From assembly GCA_002690215.1 (NCBI GenBank), contig NZDS01000009.1, positions 1-33,877 of the forward strand: DNA of 33,877 nucleotides, read 5' to 3'. The notes beneath the pieces were generated by a model. It had not been told where the DNA came from and searched no databases. It worked only from the letters and a program-made list of their open reading frames with translations. This DNA comes from Rhodospirillaceae bacterium (lineage in GTDB: Bacteria > Pseudomonadota > Alphaproteobacteria > UBA2966). The position numbers and the translations under genes were made by a program. Below are positions 7,531-15,539 of this stretch, one piece after another (within the stretch, counting starts at the first letter, position 1; the number at the start of each line of letters is the position of its first letter).

Positions 7531-8127
7531 TCAGCTTGCTTGAAGGCTGATCCGCAGGTATTTGACGAATTTACGGGCGATGCGGCGCGGCGTCTCGGCG
7601 CCCGGGCGGTACCAGGTGAACGACCAGTTCATGGCGCCGAGCAGCATCAGCCTGAGGCTGTGCAAATCGACACCTCGCGGCAATTTCAGATCCTCGAGCA
7701 GGCGGATAAATATGCCTTCGTAGTCGTCGCGCAGCCGCGTCACCCGGGTGCGGATGGGGCTGGATCCGGTCGGCATTTCCTGCATCAAGGCCTGTACCAC
7801 GATGTTGCCCTCGAGCAGGAATTCGAGGTGCGCAATGCAGGCCGCTTCGAGCCGCTGCCAAGGATCTTTGGGGCCCTCCAGGGACTCCAGCACGGCATCC
7901 GAAATGCGCCGCATGCCCTCGTCGTGGACGGCCGCCAGAAGGTCTGCCTTGGAGGGAAAATGATAGTAGATCGAGCCCGCCTGCATGCCGGCATCGGCGG
8001 CAATATCACGCATCGAGGCCGCTGCGTAGCCTTCATAAAGAAAACGCCGCGCTGCCGCCTCCAGTAACAGCTCCCGCCGGTTGCCCCGCCGTCTGCGAAC
8101 CGCTGCCGATTTCTTGCCCGCTGCCAT
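7531..8127 (-). CDS. TetR family transcriptional regulator of the acyl-CoA module
   Basis: A 198-residue TetR regulator. The N-terminal helix-turn-helix spans about residues 15-65 (R-E-L-L-L-E-A-A-A-R-R-F, then M-R-D-I-A-A-D-A-G-M-Q-A-G-S-I-Y-Y-H-F-P-S-K), followed by a helical ligand domain with W-S-F-T-W-Y-R-P-G, similar to regulators of fatty acyl or steroid degradation such as KstR2. AGGGGATAGG precedes the ATG. A copy of the operator found at the mutase and thiolase promoters lies 12 bases upstream of its start, so it very likely represses itself and both units. The inducer is probably an acyl-CoA of the pathway; this is inferred. Confidence 0.93.
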   Translation of the reverse strand: MAAGKKSAAVRRRRGNRRELLLEAAARRFLYEGYAAASMRDIAADAGMQAGSIYYHFPSKADLLAAVHDEGMRRISDAVLESLEGPKDPWQRLEAACIAHLEFLLEGNIVVQALMQEMPTGSSPIRTRVTRLRDDYEGIFIRLLEDLKLPRGVDLHSLRLMLLGAMNWSFTWYRPGAETPRRIARKFVKYLRISLQAS

Positions 8128-8138
8128 CCTATCCCCTC

Positions 8139-8182
8139 ACCAAACAACCGTTAGGTATATATCGTATGTGGCCGGCGTACAA
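8139..8182 (-). promoter_or_regulatory. tetR promoter with operator C
   Basis: On the minus strand TTGTAC (8177-8182), 17 bases, TATACC (8154-8159). The -10 runs into ACCAAACAACCGTTAGGT (8139-8156, plus-strand reading), the third copy of the palindrome. The predicted leader is about 20 bases, so bound repressor would block its own gene. Confidence 0.72.
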
Positions 8183-8191
8183 AAGCCGCCC

Positions 8192-8220
8192 TTGACAGCG
8201 GTCCGCGAAAGCGCCACTGT
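8192..8220 (+). promoter_or_regulatory. trp promoter
   Basis: TTGACA (8192-8197) is a perfect -35. Seventeen bases later CACTGT (8215-8220) is a weaker -10. Transcription would start at about 8227-8228, exactly at the trpL ATG, which suggests a leaderless leader-peptide mRNA as described for rhizobial trpL. Confidence 0.55.
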
Positions 8221-8227
8221 CCGCGCC

Positions 8228-8272
8228 ATGTTGACGACGAACCCCAGCCGCTTTTGGTGGTGGCCCGCATAA
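8228..8272 (+). CDS. trpL: trp leader peptide
   Basis: A 14-codon frame encoding M-L-T-T-N-P-S-R-F-W-W-W-P-A. Three consecutive Trp codons (8255-8263) lie just before the stop and just before an attenuator, upstream of trpE(G). This is the classic sensor of tryptophan charging: ribosomes stall at the Trp codons when charged tRNA-Trp is scarce. As I recall it, the Sinorhizobium peptide is also 14 residues with W-W-W near its end. No ribosome binding site is needed if the mRNA starts at the ATG, and none is visible. Confidence 0.88.
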   Translation: MLTTNPSRFWWWPA

Positions 8273-8338
8273 GCGGGCGGCCGGCTGATTCGTTCAATCA
8301 AATGTCGGGGCCGCCACGGGCGTGGGCGGCCTTTTTTT
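8263..8338 (+). terminator. trp attenuator with alternative antiterminator
   Basis: Three mutually exclusive stems can be drawn. Stem 1:2 pairs GCCCGC (8263-8268) with GCGGGC (8273-8278). The antiterminator 2:3 pairs GGCGGCC (8276-8282) with GGCCGCC (8309-8315), seven perfect pairs. The terminator 3:4 pairs GGCCGCC (8309-8315) with GGCGGCC (8325-8331), followed by seven T (8332-8338). Stalling at the Trp codons would hide strand 1 and favour the antiterminator, letting transcription enter trpE(G). Confidence 0.9.
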
Positions 8339-8393
8339 ATTCCATCATTCGACCTCCCACCCCGCGGCCATCCCGGAACCGCGGAGTGGAGAC

Positions 8394-10550
8394 ATGAGCA
8401 CCAACCAGCACGACACACCCAGCAGCATCGGCGTGCGCTGCACCTGCGAAGAGCAACGCTACGAAGGCGCCGTCGAGCCGCTGATCGACAAGCTGGACCA
8501 ACGACGCGGCGCGCTCTTCACCTCGTCGTTCGAGTATCCCGGGCGCTACACACGCTGGGACACCGGCTTCGTCGATCCCCCCGTGGTGGTCACGGCGCGC
8601 CAGCGCGAAGTGGGCATCGAGGCCCTCAACGCGCGCGGCCGTATCCTGCTGCCGGCCTTCCACGACGCGCTCACGCGGCTCGACGCGGTGCTGGAGATAG
8701 AGGCTGCGGGGGATCGCATTGCGGCGCGCATCAAAGAGCCCGACCCGGGCTTCGCCGAGGAACGGCGCAGCCGCCAGCCCAGCGTGTTCAGCACGCTGCG
8801 CGCCCTGAACGCCCTTTTTACCGCACCCGGCGACGGCCATCTCGGCTTCTACGGCGCCTTCGGCTACGACCTCGCCTTCCAGTTCGAGCCGGTCGAGCTC
8901 AAGCGGCCGCGCGATGCCGACCAGCCCGACCTGGTGCTCTACTTGCCCGACGAGATCCTGGTCATCGACCATCGCCGCCAAAGCGCCACGCTGCGGCGCT
9001 ACGAGTTCAGCTCCGAGGGCCGCACGACGAGGGGGCTTTCGCGCGACACGGCACCCGCCCCCTTCCACCCCTCCAGCGGCGGCGAGCGCTCCTGCGACCA
9101 CGCGCCCGGCGAGTATGCCGAAGTCGTGCGCCTGGCGCGCCAGGCCTTCCGCCGCGGCGATCTCTTCGAGGTCGTGCCGGGGCAGATGTTCACCGAGCCG
9201 GCCGTGGCGCCGCCGTCGACCATCTTCCGCCGCCTGCGCCAGCGCAACCCGGCGCCCTACGGAGCGCTCATCAACCTAGGTTCCGAGCACTTGGTGGCCG
9301 CCTCGCCGGAGATGTTCGTGCGGGTGCAAGAGCGCCGGGTCGAAACCTGCCCGATCTCCGGCACCGTGGCGCGCGGACAAAACGCCATCGAGGACGCCGA
9401 GCAGATCCGCCACCTGTTGAATTCGGAAAAGGAAACAGCCGAACTCACCATGTGCACCGATGTCGACCGCAACGACAAATCAAGGGTCTGCGAGCCCGAC
9501 AGCATCCAGGTCATCGGGCGGCGCCAGATCGAGATGTACTCGCGCCTCATTCATACCGTCGACCATGTCGAGGGGCGCTTGCGACCGGGCTATGACGCCC
9601 TCGATGCCTTTCTCGCCCATGCCTGGGCGGTCACCGTCACCGGCGCTCCCAAGCCGGCCGCCATGCAGTTCATCGAGGACGTTGAGCGCTCACCGCGACG
9701 CTGGTACGGCGGCGCCATCGGCTCGTTCGGCGTCAACGGCGACATGACCACGGGCCTGACGCTGCGCACCGTGCGCATCAAGGACGGCGTGGCTGAGGTG
9801 CGGGCCGGAGCGACGTTGCTCTACGATTCCGATCCCCAGGCCGAGGACCGGGAATGCCTGCTCAAGGCCTCGGCGCTGTTGGACGCCATCCGCCGTCCCG
9901 ACCGGCCGGTCGTTACCACCCCGCGCGCCCAACCCGGTGCGGGCCGCCGGGTGCTGATGGTCGACCACCAGGACAGCTTCGTACATATGCTGGGCGGCTA
10001 TTTCCGGGCCAGCGGCGCCGAAGTCGTGACGCTCCGTTCCGGCTTCGATGCCGAGCGACTGCACCAGATCGAACCCGATTTGGTGGTGCTGTCGCCGGGT
10101 CCCGGCCGGCCCACCGATTTCGCTCTAGCCGCCACCATCGAAATGGCGCTAACCGAGAAACTGCCGATCTTCGGCGTCTGCCTCGGCCTGCAGGGCATCG
10201 GCGAATATTTCGGCGCCACGCTGGGGCTGTTGCCCGAGCCGGTGCACGGCAAGCCTTCGCCGGTGAGGCTCCTGGGCGGTCACCTGTTCGGCGGCCTACC
10301 GCGCCACTTCACGGCCGGGCGCTACCATTCGCTGCATGTGCTGCGAGACGGACTGCCACCCGATCTCATGGTCACGGCCGAGACGCCGGCAGGCACCGTC
10401 ATGGCGCTCGAACACCGCAGCCTGCCGGTGGCCGGCGTCCAGTTCCATCCCGAATCGATCATGAGCCTGGAGAGCGACCTGGGGCGGCGCCTGATCGATG
10501 ACGTGATCGAGAACCTGCGGCCTTCGGCAAGGGTGGAAGCCGTGGCCTGA
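8394..10550 (+). CDS. trpE(G): fused anthranilate synthase, TrpE and TrpG domains
   Basis: A 718-residue bifunctional anthranilate synthase that makes anthranilate from chorismate and glutamine, the first step of tryptophan synthesis. Residues ~1-500 are the chorismate-binding TrpE part, with E-Y-P-G-R-Y-T-R-W-D-T-G near the N-terminus, where feedback inhibition by Trp occurs in relatives, and S-G-T-V-A-R-G and E-L-T-M-C-T-D-V-D-R-N-D in the core. Residues ~520-718 are the glutamine amidotransferase, with nucleophile C596 in G-V-C-L-G-L-Q and H685/E687 in V-Q-F-H-P-E-S. The fusion is typical of Alphaproteobacteria. The start at 8394 follows GGAG and lies 55 bases after the attenuator T-run. 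Control is by attenuation, and probably feedback inhibition. Confidence 0.97.
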   Translation: MSTNQHDTPSSIGVRCTCEEQRYEGAVEPLIDKLDQRRGALFTSSFEYPGRYTRWDTGFVDPPVVVTARQREVGIEALNARGRILLPAFHDALTRLDAVLEIEAAGDRIAARIKEPDPGFAEERRSRQPSVFSTLRALNALFTAPGDGHLGFYGAFGYDLAFQFEPVELKRPRDADQPDLVLYLPDEILVIDHRRQSATLRRYEFSSEGRTTRGLSRDTAPAPFHPSSGGERSCDHAPGEYAEVVRLARQAFRRGDLFEVVPGQMFTEPAVAPPSTIFRRLRQRNPAPYGALINLGSEHLVAASPEMFVRVQERRVETCPISGTVARGQNAIEDAEQIRHLLNSEKETAELTMCTDVDRNDKSRVCEPDSIQVIGRRQIEMYSRLIHTVDHVEGRLRPGYDALDAFLAHAWAVTVTGAPKPAAMQFIEDVERSPRRWYGGAIGSFGVNGDMTTGLTLRTVRIKDGVAEVRAGATLLYDSDPQAEDRECLLKASALLDAIRRPDRPVVTTPRAQPGAGRRVLMVDHQDSFVHMLGGYFRASGAEVVTLRSGFDAERLHQIEPDLVVLSPGPGRPTDFALAATIEMALTEKLPIFGVCLGLQGIGEYFGATLGLLPEPVHGKPSPVRLLGGHLFGGLPRHFTAGRYHSLHVLRDGLPPDLMVTAETPAGTVMALEHRSLPVAGVQFHPESIMSLESDLGRRLIDDVIENLRPSARVEAVA

Positions 10551-10714
10551 GCTATCATATTCTGGGCGTGTCGGTGAGGTGAGGTTGATCGCCGCAAAAA
10601 CATACACTTGAAGAAAAAGAAATTTCTACGGGCGTTTTATCGTCTACGAGTTGACATGTATTTATAATACGCCCTAACGTAGATAAACTTTACCACTCTT
10701 AAACGGGGCATGGG

Positions 10715-12079
10715 ATGGGAAGAGGCGCGATTGTTAGCCGGCGGCTGGGAATCGGTTCTGTCGGCGTATGGCTGCTTTTTCTTTACGCGGTGACCATCGT
10801 ACTCTCGTTGGCCTCGCTGAGTTTCCATCAGTTTCAGCAGGATATTCATCGCTATGAAGGGCGGCCGCTAACGACGGACAATTCCAAACCACGGTACTCG
10901 GTGGGAGAGGTTGTCGAGTTTCTCCATGAATGGGAACGGAGAAAAAGCCAACTCGCGGAGGCACGTCGCCAATTGGCGGATTTCGACGACGATGCTGGAA
11001 ACCTCGTAAAGCAGCGGAACGCGATCGAAAATCGCATGTGGAAAGCTCAAAACGAGATGAAAGCCGCCGCAACCGAGATCGAGACCCGGCTCCAGGTGCT
11101 CGGATCCAAAAAACCCCTGAAACCGGATGTATGGAAGAGCCTTCAAGACCGGGTTTCCGAGTTTTCTGACAACGAGCCTCTCCTAGAAGCTTGGGGAGCG
11201 TTCGTCGATGCAGATACACGCCGCTACAATAGTAGGACCGAACTCAAGTCCCTCGATAACAATATTGATACCCGTGAGCAGACTCGAGACAGTTTGAATG
11301 ACACACTGAACAAATTGCGCTCGGACATCCAGAATCCACCCTTCAATGATACTGGACTGAAAGGTTTTCTTGGCCAACTGCTATGGATCAAACGTCTCGG
11401 AGCGGTGTTTAACTCAGATTTCGTGTTTTCTGCGGCAACCATGCCCAGCATCATGCTCACTCTGGTTCTGACGATCTCGATGGGCGCTTTGGGCAGTGTG
11501 ATTTTTCTCACTACGGCCTATTTCGAGGACGATGGCTCGACGCCATTCAGTTGGTATCTCTTCAGGCCATTTCTCGGGATGGTGACGGCGTTCGCGATCT
11601 TCGTTCTGGCCAAGGCGGGTCAACTGACTCTGTCCACCGGCGGCATGTCCGACGGGTTATCCGAGGATCTGAGTCCCTACGTCATCTCCTTTCTGGCAAT
11701 CATTTCTGGGCTATTGTCGGAGCAAGCCATCAACCGTATCAGTGGTGTTGGCCAAAATTTTTTCAAAAACCGGGTTACCGGTCATCTAGGGGGCGGCGAA
11801 GAGGAACCGGGCCAAAACCAAACTGCGGGTGCCGGCGAGCCTGAGCCAGCGCCAACCGAACTGTGGGGGGTCGGCCTAAAGGCGGCGTCGGATGCTGCCG
11901 GCCGCGATGCCGATGCCTTGGCCGCCGATATCGGCCTGACCAAGGAAGTCGTGGAAAGTTGGCTTAATCTGGATGCGCCTGTCCCTGCCGATCAACAGAA
12001 GGCCCTGGCAGAACTGCTCGGCGCCGAAGCGGCAGCGCTTTTCTCGGCAGAAAAACCGGACACCGGCACGGCGGGTTAG
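10715..12079 (+). CDS. orphan inner-membrane protein with coiled coil and possible HTH-like tail
   Basis: A 454-residue protein that I do not recognise. A first membrane helix (about 13-35) is followed by a ~200-residue charged, coiled-coil-rich region (60-130 and 170-205). Three hydrophobic segments follow (about 245-269, 282-302, 318-338), then a Gly/Glu/Pro linker and a C-terminal 60-residue segment. That segment, with A-A-D-I-G-L-T-K-E-V-V-E-S-W-L and K-A-L-A-E-L-L-G-A-E-A, looks like a Cro/XRE-type helix-turn-helix. The coiled coil would be periplasmic and the tail cytoplasmic. Up to about 11800 the DNA is clearly richer in A+T than its neighbours, which suggests transfer or relaxed selection. 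The ribosome site is weak (GGGG), and ATG at 10710 is out of frame. It is separate from trpE(G) by 164 bases. Confidence 0.75.
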   Translation: MGRGAIVSRRLGIGSVGVWLLFLYAVTIVLSLASLSFHQFQQDIHRYEGRPLTTDNSKPRYSVGEVVEFLHEWERRKSQLAEARRQLADFDDDAGNLVKQRNAIENRMWKAQNEMKAAATEIETRLQVLGSKKPLKPDVWKSLQDRVSEFSDNEPLLEAWGAFVDADTRRYNSRTELKSLDNNIDTREQTRDSLNDTLNKLRSDIQNPPFNDTGLKGFLGQLLWIKRLGAVFNSDFVFSAATMPSIMLTLVLTISMGALGSVIFLTTAYFEDDGSTPFSWYLFRPFLGMVTAFAIFVLAKAGQLTLSTGGMSDGLSEDLSPYVISFLAIISGLLSEQAINRISGVGQNFFKNRVTGHLGGGEEEPGQNQTAGAGEPEPAPTELWGVGLKAASDAAGRDADALAADIGLTKEVVESWLNLDAPVPADQQKALAELLGAEAAALFSAEKPDTGTAG

Positions 12080-12084
12080 CCCGC

Positions 12085-12789
12085 TCAGCCCTCGTCCCAG
12101 GGCCGGCTGCGGGTCATGGCGAAGTGGGTATTGGGGCCAGTCCACTCGCGAAAGACGTCGTAGTCCTGGCGCAGGCGTTGGCGCACCTCGGAGGCCAGCG
12201 CCGCATTGAGATCCTCGAGCGTGTCGAAGACAACTTCGTTGCCGAACATGCAGCCAGATTCCGCCAACCCGGTTTGGTTCGCCCAGGCCACGGGTACATA
12301 GCAGATGACGTTGCGGATGCCGGCGAATTCGCCCAGTAGCTCCGGGTGGTGATCGAGGTAATAGGCGATGAATTTTTTCTCGTCGCCGGCCGGACGGTAG
12401 TAGCGCACGACGTAGGAGATAGGTGCCTTGCGCGGGCTGGGCTCGCTTTCACCAGCCACCGGGCTGACCAGTACCTCGAAAGCCTCACAGGTGGCGCGGC
12501 AATCGGTGGCCGGCAGTCGGGAAAGATCGCAGAGCCAATGCTGAAAATCTTCGCTGGCCGCTGTTTTCTCCAGCGCCGCCACGTCCGGGAAGCCTAATTC
12601 GGCGATCAACAGCGGCCCTTCGCCGTCGTCCAAGAAAGGATCGTGCGAGGCTTCCGGGGCATAGAGCTCAAGCCCGGTGATGCCCGCCGCGCCACGCAGG
12701 ATTTCTGCCGGTCCGCTGCGAAACCAATCGTGCAAAATTGGTCCGTCATCGGCAGCGCCGAAATATGTGAGAAACAGTGAAACCGCCAT
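12085..12789 (-). CDS. EthD-like dimeric alpha-beta barrel protein
   Basis: A 234-residue protein with two ferredoxin-like halves. The second half, V-V-R-Y-Y-R-P-A-G-D-E-K-K-F-I-A-Y-Y, then H-H-P-E-L-L-G-E-F, then V-I-C-Y-V-P, matches the pattern of EthD-family stress/degradation-associated proteins. The first half (M-A-V-S-L-F-L-T-Y-F-G) looks like a degenerate copy. Members are small enzymes or accessory proteins whose role is mostly unknown. It is the last gene of a minus-strand operon, 6 bases after an alpha/beta hydrolase. The operon order suggests joint work with that hydrolase on an unidentified small molecule, but there is no direct evidence. Confidence 0.7.
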   Translation of the reverse strand: MAVSLFLTYFGAADDGPILHDWFRSGPAEILRGAAGITGLELYAPEASHDPFLDDGEGPLLIAELGFPDVAALEKTAASEDFQHWLCDLSRLPATDCRATCEAFEVLVSPVAGESEPSPRKAPISYVVRYYRPAGDEKKFIAYYLDHHPELLGEFAGIRNVICYVPVAWANQTGLAESGCMFGNEVVFDTLEDLNAALASEVRQRLRQDYDVFREWTGPNTHFAMTRSRPWDEG

Positions 12790-12795
12790 ACCGAT

Positions 12796-13608
12796 CTACC
12801 TCGCACAAATGCGTTCTCGAATGATCGCCGAATAGGCCTCTGCCCGGGTGATGTAGGGAAAGTGGCCGCCACGTTCGAAGCCATGAAATTCGGCACCGGC
12901 ATAGCGTTGGCGCACCTGGACCCGCAAAGCCGGCGGGATCAGGGGATCGTCGTCGCAGTCGATGACCACCAGGCGATCGGGCGCCAACGGCAGCGGCCCC
13001 ACGTCGCCCTCGGTCAACAGCGCAAGCACCCGGGCTTTGAGGTGGCGCCCGGACATGCGTGAGGCCTGGAGGCGCAACACCGCCTTGAGCTCGCCAAAAA
13101 TAGGTTCTGCCTCGGGCCAGGCCGCGACGGACGCCATCATGGCGGCCCGCAACGTTGCCGCCGGCATTGCCGCCACTTGGCTCGGATCGCCCAGCAATGT
13201 GCGAAAGGGCGTAGCATCGACCAGCGAATTGGCCACGAATACGGTTTCGACCCGCCCGGGATGGCGCAGAGCCACCGTCTGCGCCAGATAGCCGCCGAGA
13301 GAAGAGCCCAGCACATGGGCTCGGTCGATAGCGCTGCGATCCAGCAGTGCCACGACGCCGTCGGCCAGCCGGCGGACGTCGGGCACGGCAGGATAGGTCA
13401 GCGCCAGTACCCGGACACTGCCGGCAAGCGCCCGAATTTGCTGCCAGAAGATCTCACCCGTTCCCAGCGTGCCGGGCAGCAGCACAAGCGTCGGAGAGGA
13501 CGCCGGGCTGGGGCCGGCCTCGATGAGGCGCCAGCGCAGCCCCTGCAGCGTCACCGTGCGTTCGGGAAAGTCCCGGCGAAAACCTTCGAGATCGGCAATC
13601 AGGGTCAT
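12796..13608 (-). CDS. alpha/beta hydrolase (maspardin-like)
   Basis: A 270-residue alpha/beta-hydrolase fold protein. The oxyanion region is L-L-P-G-T-L-G-T. The nucleophile elbow is G-S-S103-L-G-G-Y. A candidate acid lies in [11 protein letters not shown], and the catalytic His in G-G-H-F-P-Y. The triad is complete, so it should be an active esterase or lipase-like enzyme. The C-D-D-D-P-L-I-P stretch reminds me of the maspardin branch. Its ATG overlaps the fpg stop by 4 bases, and EthD-like protein follows directly. The substrate is unknown. Confidence 0.85.
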   Translation of the reverse strand: MTLIADLEGFRRDFPERTVTLQGLRWRLIEAGPSPASSPTLVLLPGTLGTGEIFWQQIRALAGSVRVLALTYPAVPDVRRLADGVVALLDRSAIDRAHVLGSSLGGYLAQTVALRHPGRVETVFVANSLVDATPFRTLLGDPSQVAAMPAATLRAAMMASVAAWPEAEPIFGELKAVLRLQASRMSGRHLKARVLALLTEGDVGPLPLAPDRLVVIDCDDDPLIPPALRVQVRQRYAGAEFHGFERGGHFPYITRAEAYSAIIRERICAR

Positions 13609-14510
13609 GCTTCGTCCGCTCCTGCACTTGCCGGCCGCAAGGCTTCAAGCTCCTCGATGGTGCGCGGCCAATCCTTCTTCAGCAGGCGTGACAGCGCCCG
13701 GTCGGCCAGCAGCTTGCCCCCGGTTTGGCAGCGCGGGCAATAGTTGGTTTCGTTGCTGGCGTAACGGATTCGCTGCACCGCGGTGCCGCAGTCGGGGCAG
13801 GGCTGGCGGTAGCGCCCATGCACCGCCATATCTTCGCGAAACGCCGTGACCTTGGTGGGAAAGCCCTCGCCGGTCTCGGTCTGGAGCTTTTCCGTCCACT
13901 CGATCAGGGTGCTTCGCGTGGCTTCGAAAAGCCGGGCGATCTGGGCTTTCGTAAGTTTCTGTGACAGCGCCACCGGCGAGAGCCGGGCGCGGTGCAGAAT
14001 TTCGTCGGAATAGGCGTTGCCGATACCGGAAAAACTCCGAGGATCGCTGAGCGCCCGCTTGAGGGTGTGGTTACCGGCCGTCAACGCCGCCGCGAAGGAT
14101 TTCTCATCGGATTCCAGCACCTCGAGGCCGCCCGGATCGTGTTCCGCCAGCGCCGCTCCCTCGATCACGTGCAGCGAGGCCCGCCGTTTCGACCCGGCCT
14201 CGGTGAGGAGCAACGTGCCGTCGGCAAAATCGAAAGCCGCCAAGCCGCCCTTCCCTCCCTTTTTCTTCCAGTGCAGGCGCCCGGCGATCATCAGATGGAT
14301 GACGAACCAGAGATCGTCTTCGAAGCCGATGGCGATGCGCTTGCCCAGGCGACGAAGCTCGATCACGCGACGCCCCACGGCCTCACTCGGTCGCGGCGTC
14401 ACCGAGCGCACCAGGAAGGGATGGTTGATGCGCACGGCCTCAAGCGGCCGGTCCAACAGGCGCCTTTCCAGGGCCTCGATATACACCGTGATGTCGGGCA
14501 GTTCCGGCAT
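13605..14510 (-). CDS. Fpg/Nei family DNA glycosylase with C-terminal extension
   Basis: A 301-residue base-excision repair glycosylase/AP lyase that removes oxidised bases. After Met removal the N-terminus is P-E-L-P-D (family consensus P-E-L-P-E), with the Pro as Schiff-base nucleophile and Glu as acid. Lys57 (G-K-R-I-A) is conserved, as is [11 protein letters not shown]. The zinc finger C238-x2-C241-x16-C258-x2-C261 is intact. In ordinary Fpg the protein ends with this finger; here about 40 more residues follow. The start at 14510 is chosen because the Pro must be residue 2. It heads an operon with the hydrolase and EthD genes and is divergent from tdh. It may be a second paralogue rather than the housekeeping mutM. 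Confidence 0.9.
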   Translation of the reverse strand: MPELPDITVYIEALERRLLDRPLEAVRINHPFLVRSVTPRPSEAVGRRVIELRRLGKRIAIGFEDDLWFVIHLMIAGRLHWKKKGGKGGLAAFDFADGTLLLTEAGSKRRASLHVIEGAALAEHDPGGLEVLESDEKSFAAALTAGNHTLKRALSDPRSFSGIGNAYSDEILHRARLSPVALSQKLTKAQIARLFEATRSTLIEWTEKLQTETGEGFPTKVTAFREDMAVHGRYRQPCPDCGTAVQRIRYASNETNYCPRCQTGGKLLADRALSRLLKKDWPRTIEELEALRPASAGADEA

Positions 14511-14570
14511 GGCTGCGAAGTCTCCCACGCGCCCCTGGCCGGCTCAAGCGAGCAACGCTAGGATCACGCC

Positions 14571-15521
14571 ATGAAACCGATACTCGTCACCGGCGCCCTG
14601 GGCCAGATCGGCACCGAACTGGTGCCGGCGCTCCGTGAACGTCACGGCCCTGAAGCCGTCATCGCCACCGACCTGCGCATGCCTCCCGATGCACCCGAGG
14701 GGCCCTTCGCGCACGTCGACGTGACCCGCCAGAACCAAATCTCCGAGGTCGTACGGCGCTACGATGTGGGCAGCATTTACCATTTGGCAGCATTGCTCTC
14801 GGCCTTGGCCGAGGACAAGCCGCAGTTCGCCTGGGACCTCAACATGGGTGGGCTCTATCGGGTGCTGGAGGTAGCGCGGCAATACGACTGCGCCGTCTTC
14901 AACCCCTCCTCCATCGGCGCCTTCGGACACACCACGCCGAGGGAGCGGACGCCTCAGGACACCATCCAGCGACCGTCCACGATGTACGGCGTGACCAAGG
15001 TTGCGGGGGAGCTCTTGTGCGACTACTACGCCCAGCGCTTCGGCGTCGACAGTCGCGGCCTCAGGCTGCCCGGCATCATCTCCTACGTGGCACCGCCCGG
15101 TGGCGGCACCACCGATTATGCCGTCGACATCTTCCACCAGGCCGTCCGCTACCGCCATTACACCTGCTTCCTGGGGCCCGAAACCCGCCTCGACATGATG
15201 TATATGCCCGACACGGTGGCGGCGATCATGCAGTTGATGGAAGCCGATGCGAACAATCTGAGCCACCGCAATGCCTTTAACGTCAGCGCCATGAGCATCA
15301 CGCCCGAGGAATTGGCAGCCGAAATTCGCAAGCACATTCCCGACTTCGTCATCGACTACGACATCGACCCGGTGCGCCAGGCCATCGCTGATTCCTGGCC
15401 GCGTTCGCTCGATGTCAGCGTCGCCCGGGCCGACTGGGAATTCGAACCACGCTACGACCTGGCCGCCATGACCGCGGACATGCTGGAACAATTGGGCCGC
15501 CGCCTGACACCGGCCAAATGA
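14571..15521 (+). CDS. L-threonine 3-dehydrogenase, SDR (epimerase-like) type
   Basis: A 316-residue NAD-dependent short-chain dehydrogenase of the extended, UDP-glucose-epimerase-like class. The nucleotide motif is T-G8-A-L-G-Q-I-G14. The catalytic pair is Y139-G-V-T-K143, with S-S-I-G-A-F-G before it. The family oxidises L-threonine to 2-amino-3-ketobutyrate. The immediate downstream gene is kbl, which converts that product to glycine and acetyl-CoA, and this makes the assignment strong. The 18-base gap indicates one transcript. It is divergent from fpg, with a shared 60-base promoter region. Confidence 0.92.
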   Translation: MKPILVTGALGQIGTELVPALRERHGPEAVIATDLRMPPDAPEGPFAHVDVTRQNQISEVVRRYDVGSIYHLAALLSALAEDKPQFAWDLNMGGLYRVLEVARQYDCAVFNPSSIGAFGHTTPRERTPQDTIQRPSTMYGVTKVAGELLCDYYAQRFGVDSRGLRLPGIISYVAPPGGGTTDYAVDIFHQAVRYRHYTCFLGPETRLDMMYMPDTVAAIMQLMEADANNLSHRNAFNVSAMSITPEELAAEIRKHIPDFVIDYDIDPVRQAIADSWPRSLDVSVARADWEFEPRYDLAAMTADMLEQLGRRLTPAK

Positions 15522-15539
15522 ACGACGGGAGATCGTCAC

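Noticed and set aside
10651-10670. TTGACA close to TATAAT and the palindrome GTATTTATAATAC before the orphan membrane gene
   Set aside because: The two boxes are only 6 bases apart, so they cannot be one promoter. The palindrome may be an operator, but nothing else supports it in this A+T-rich stretch.
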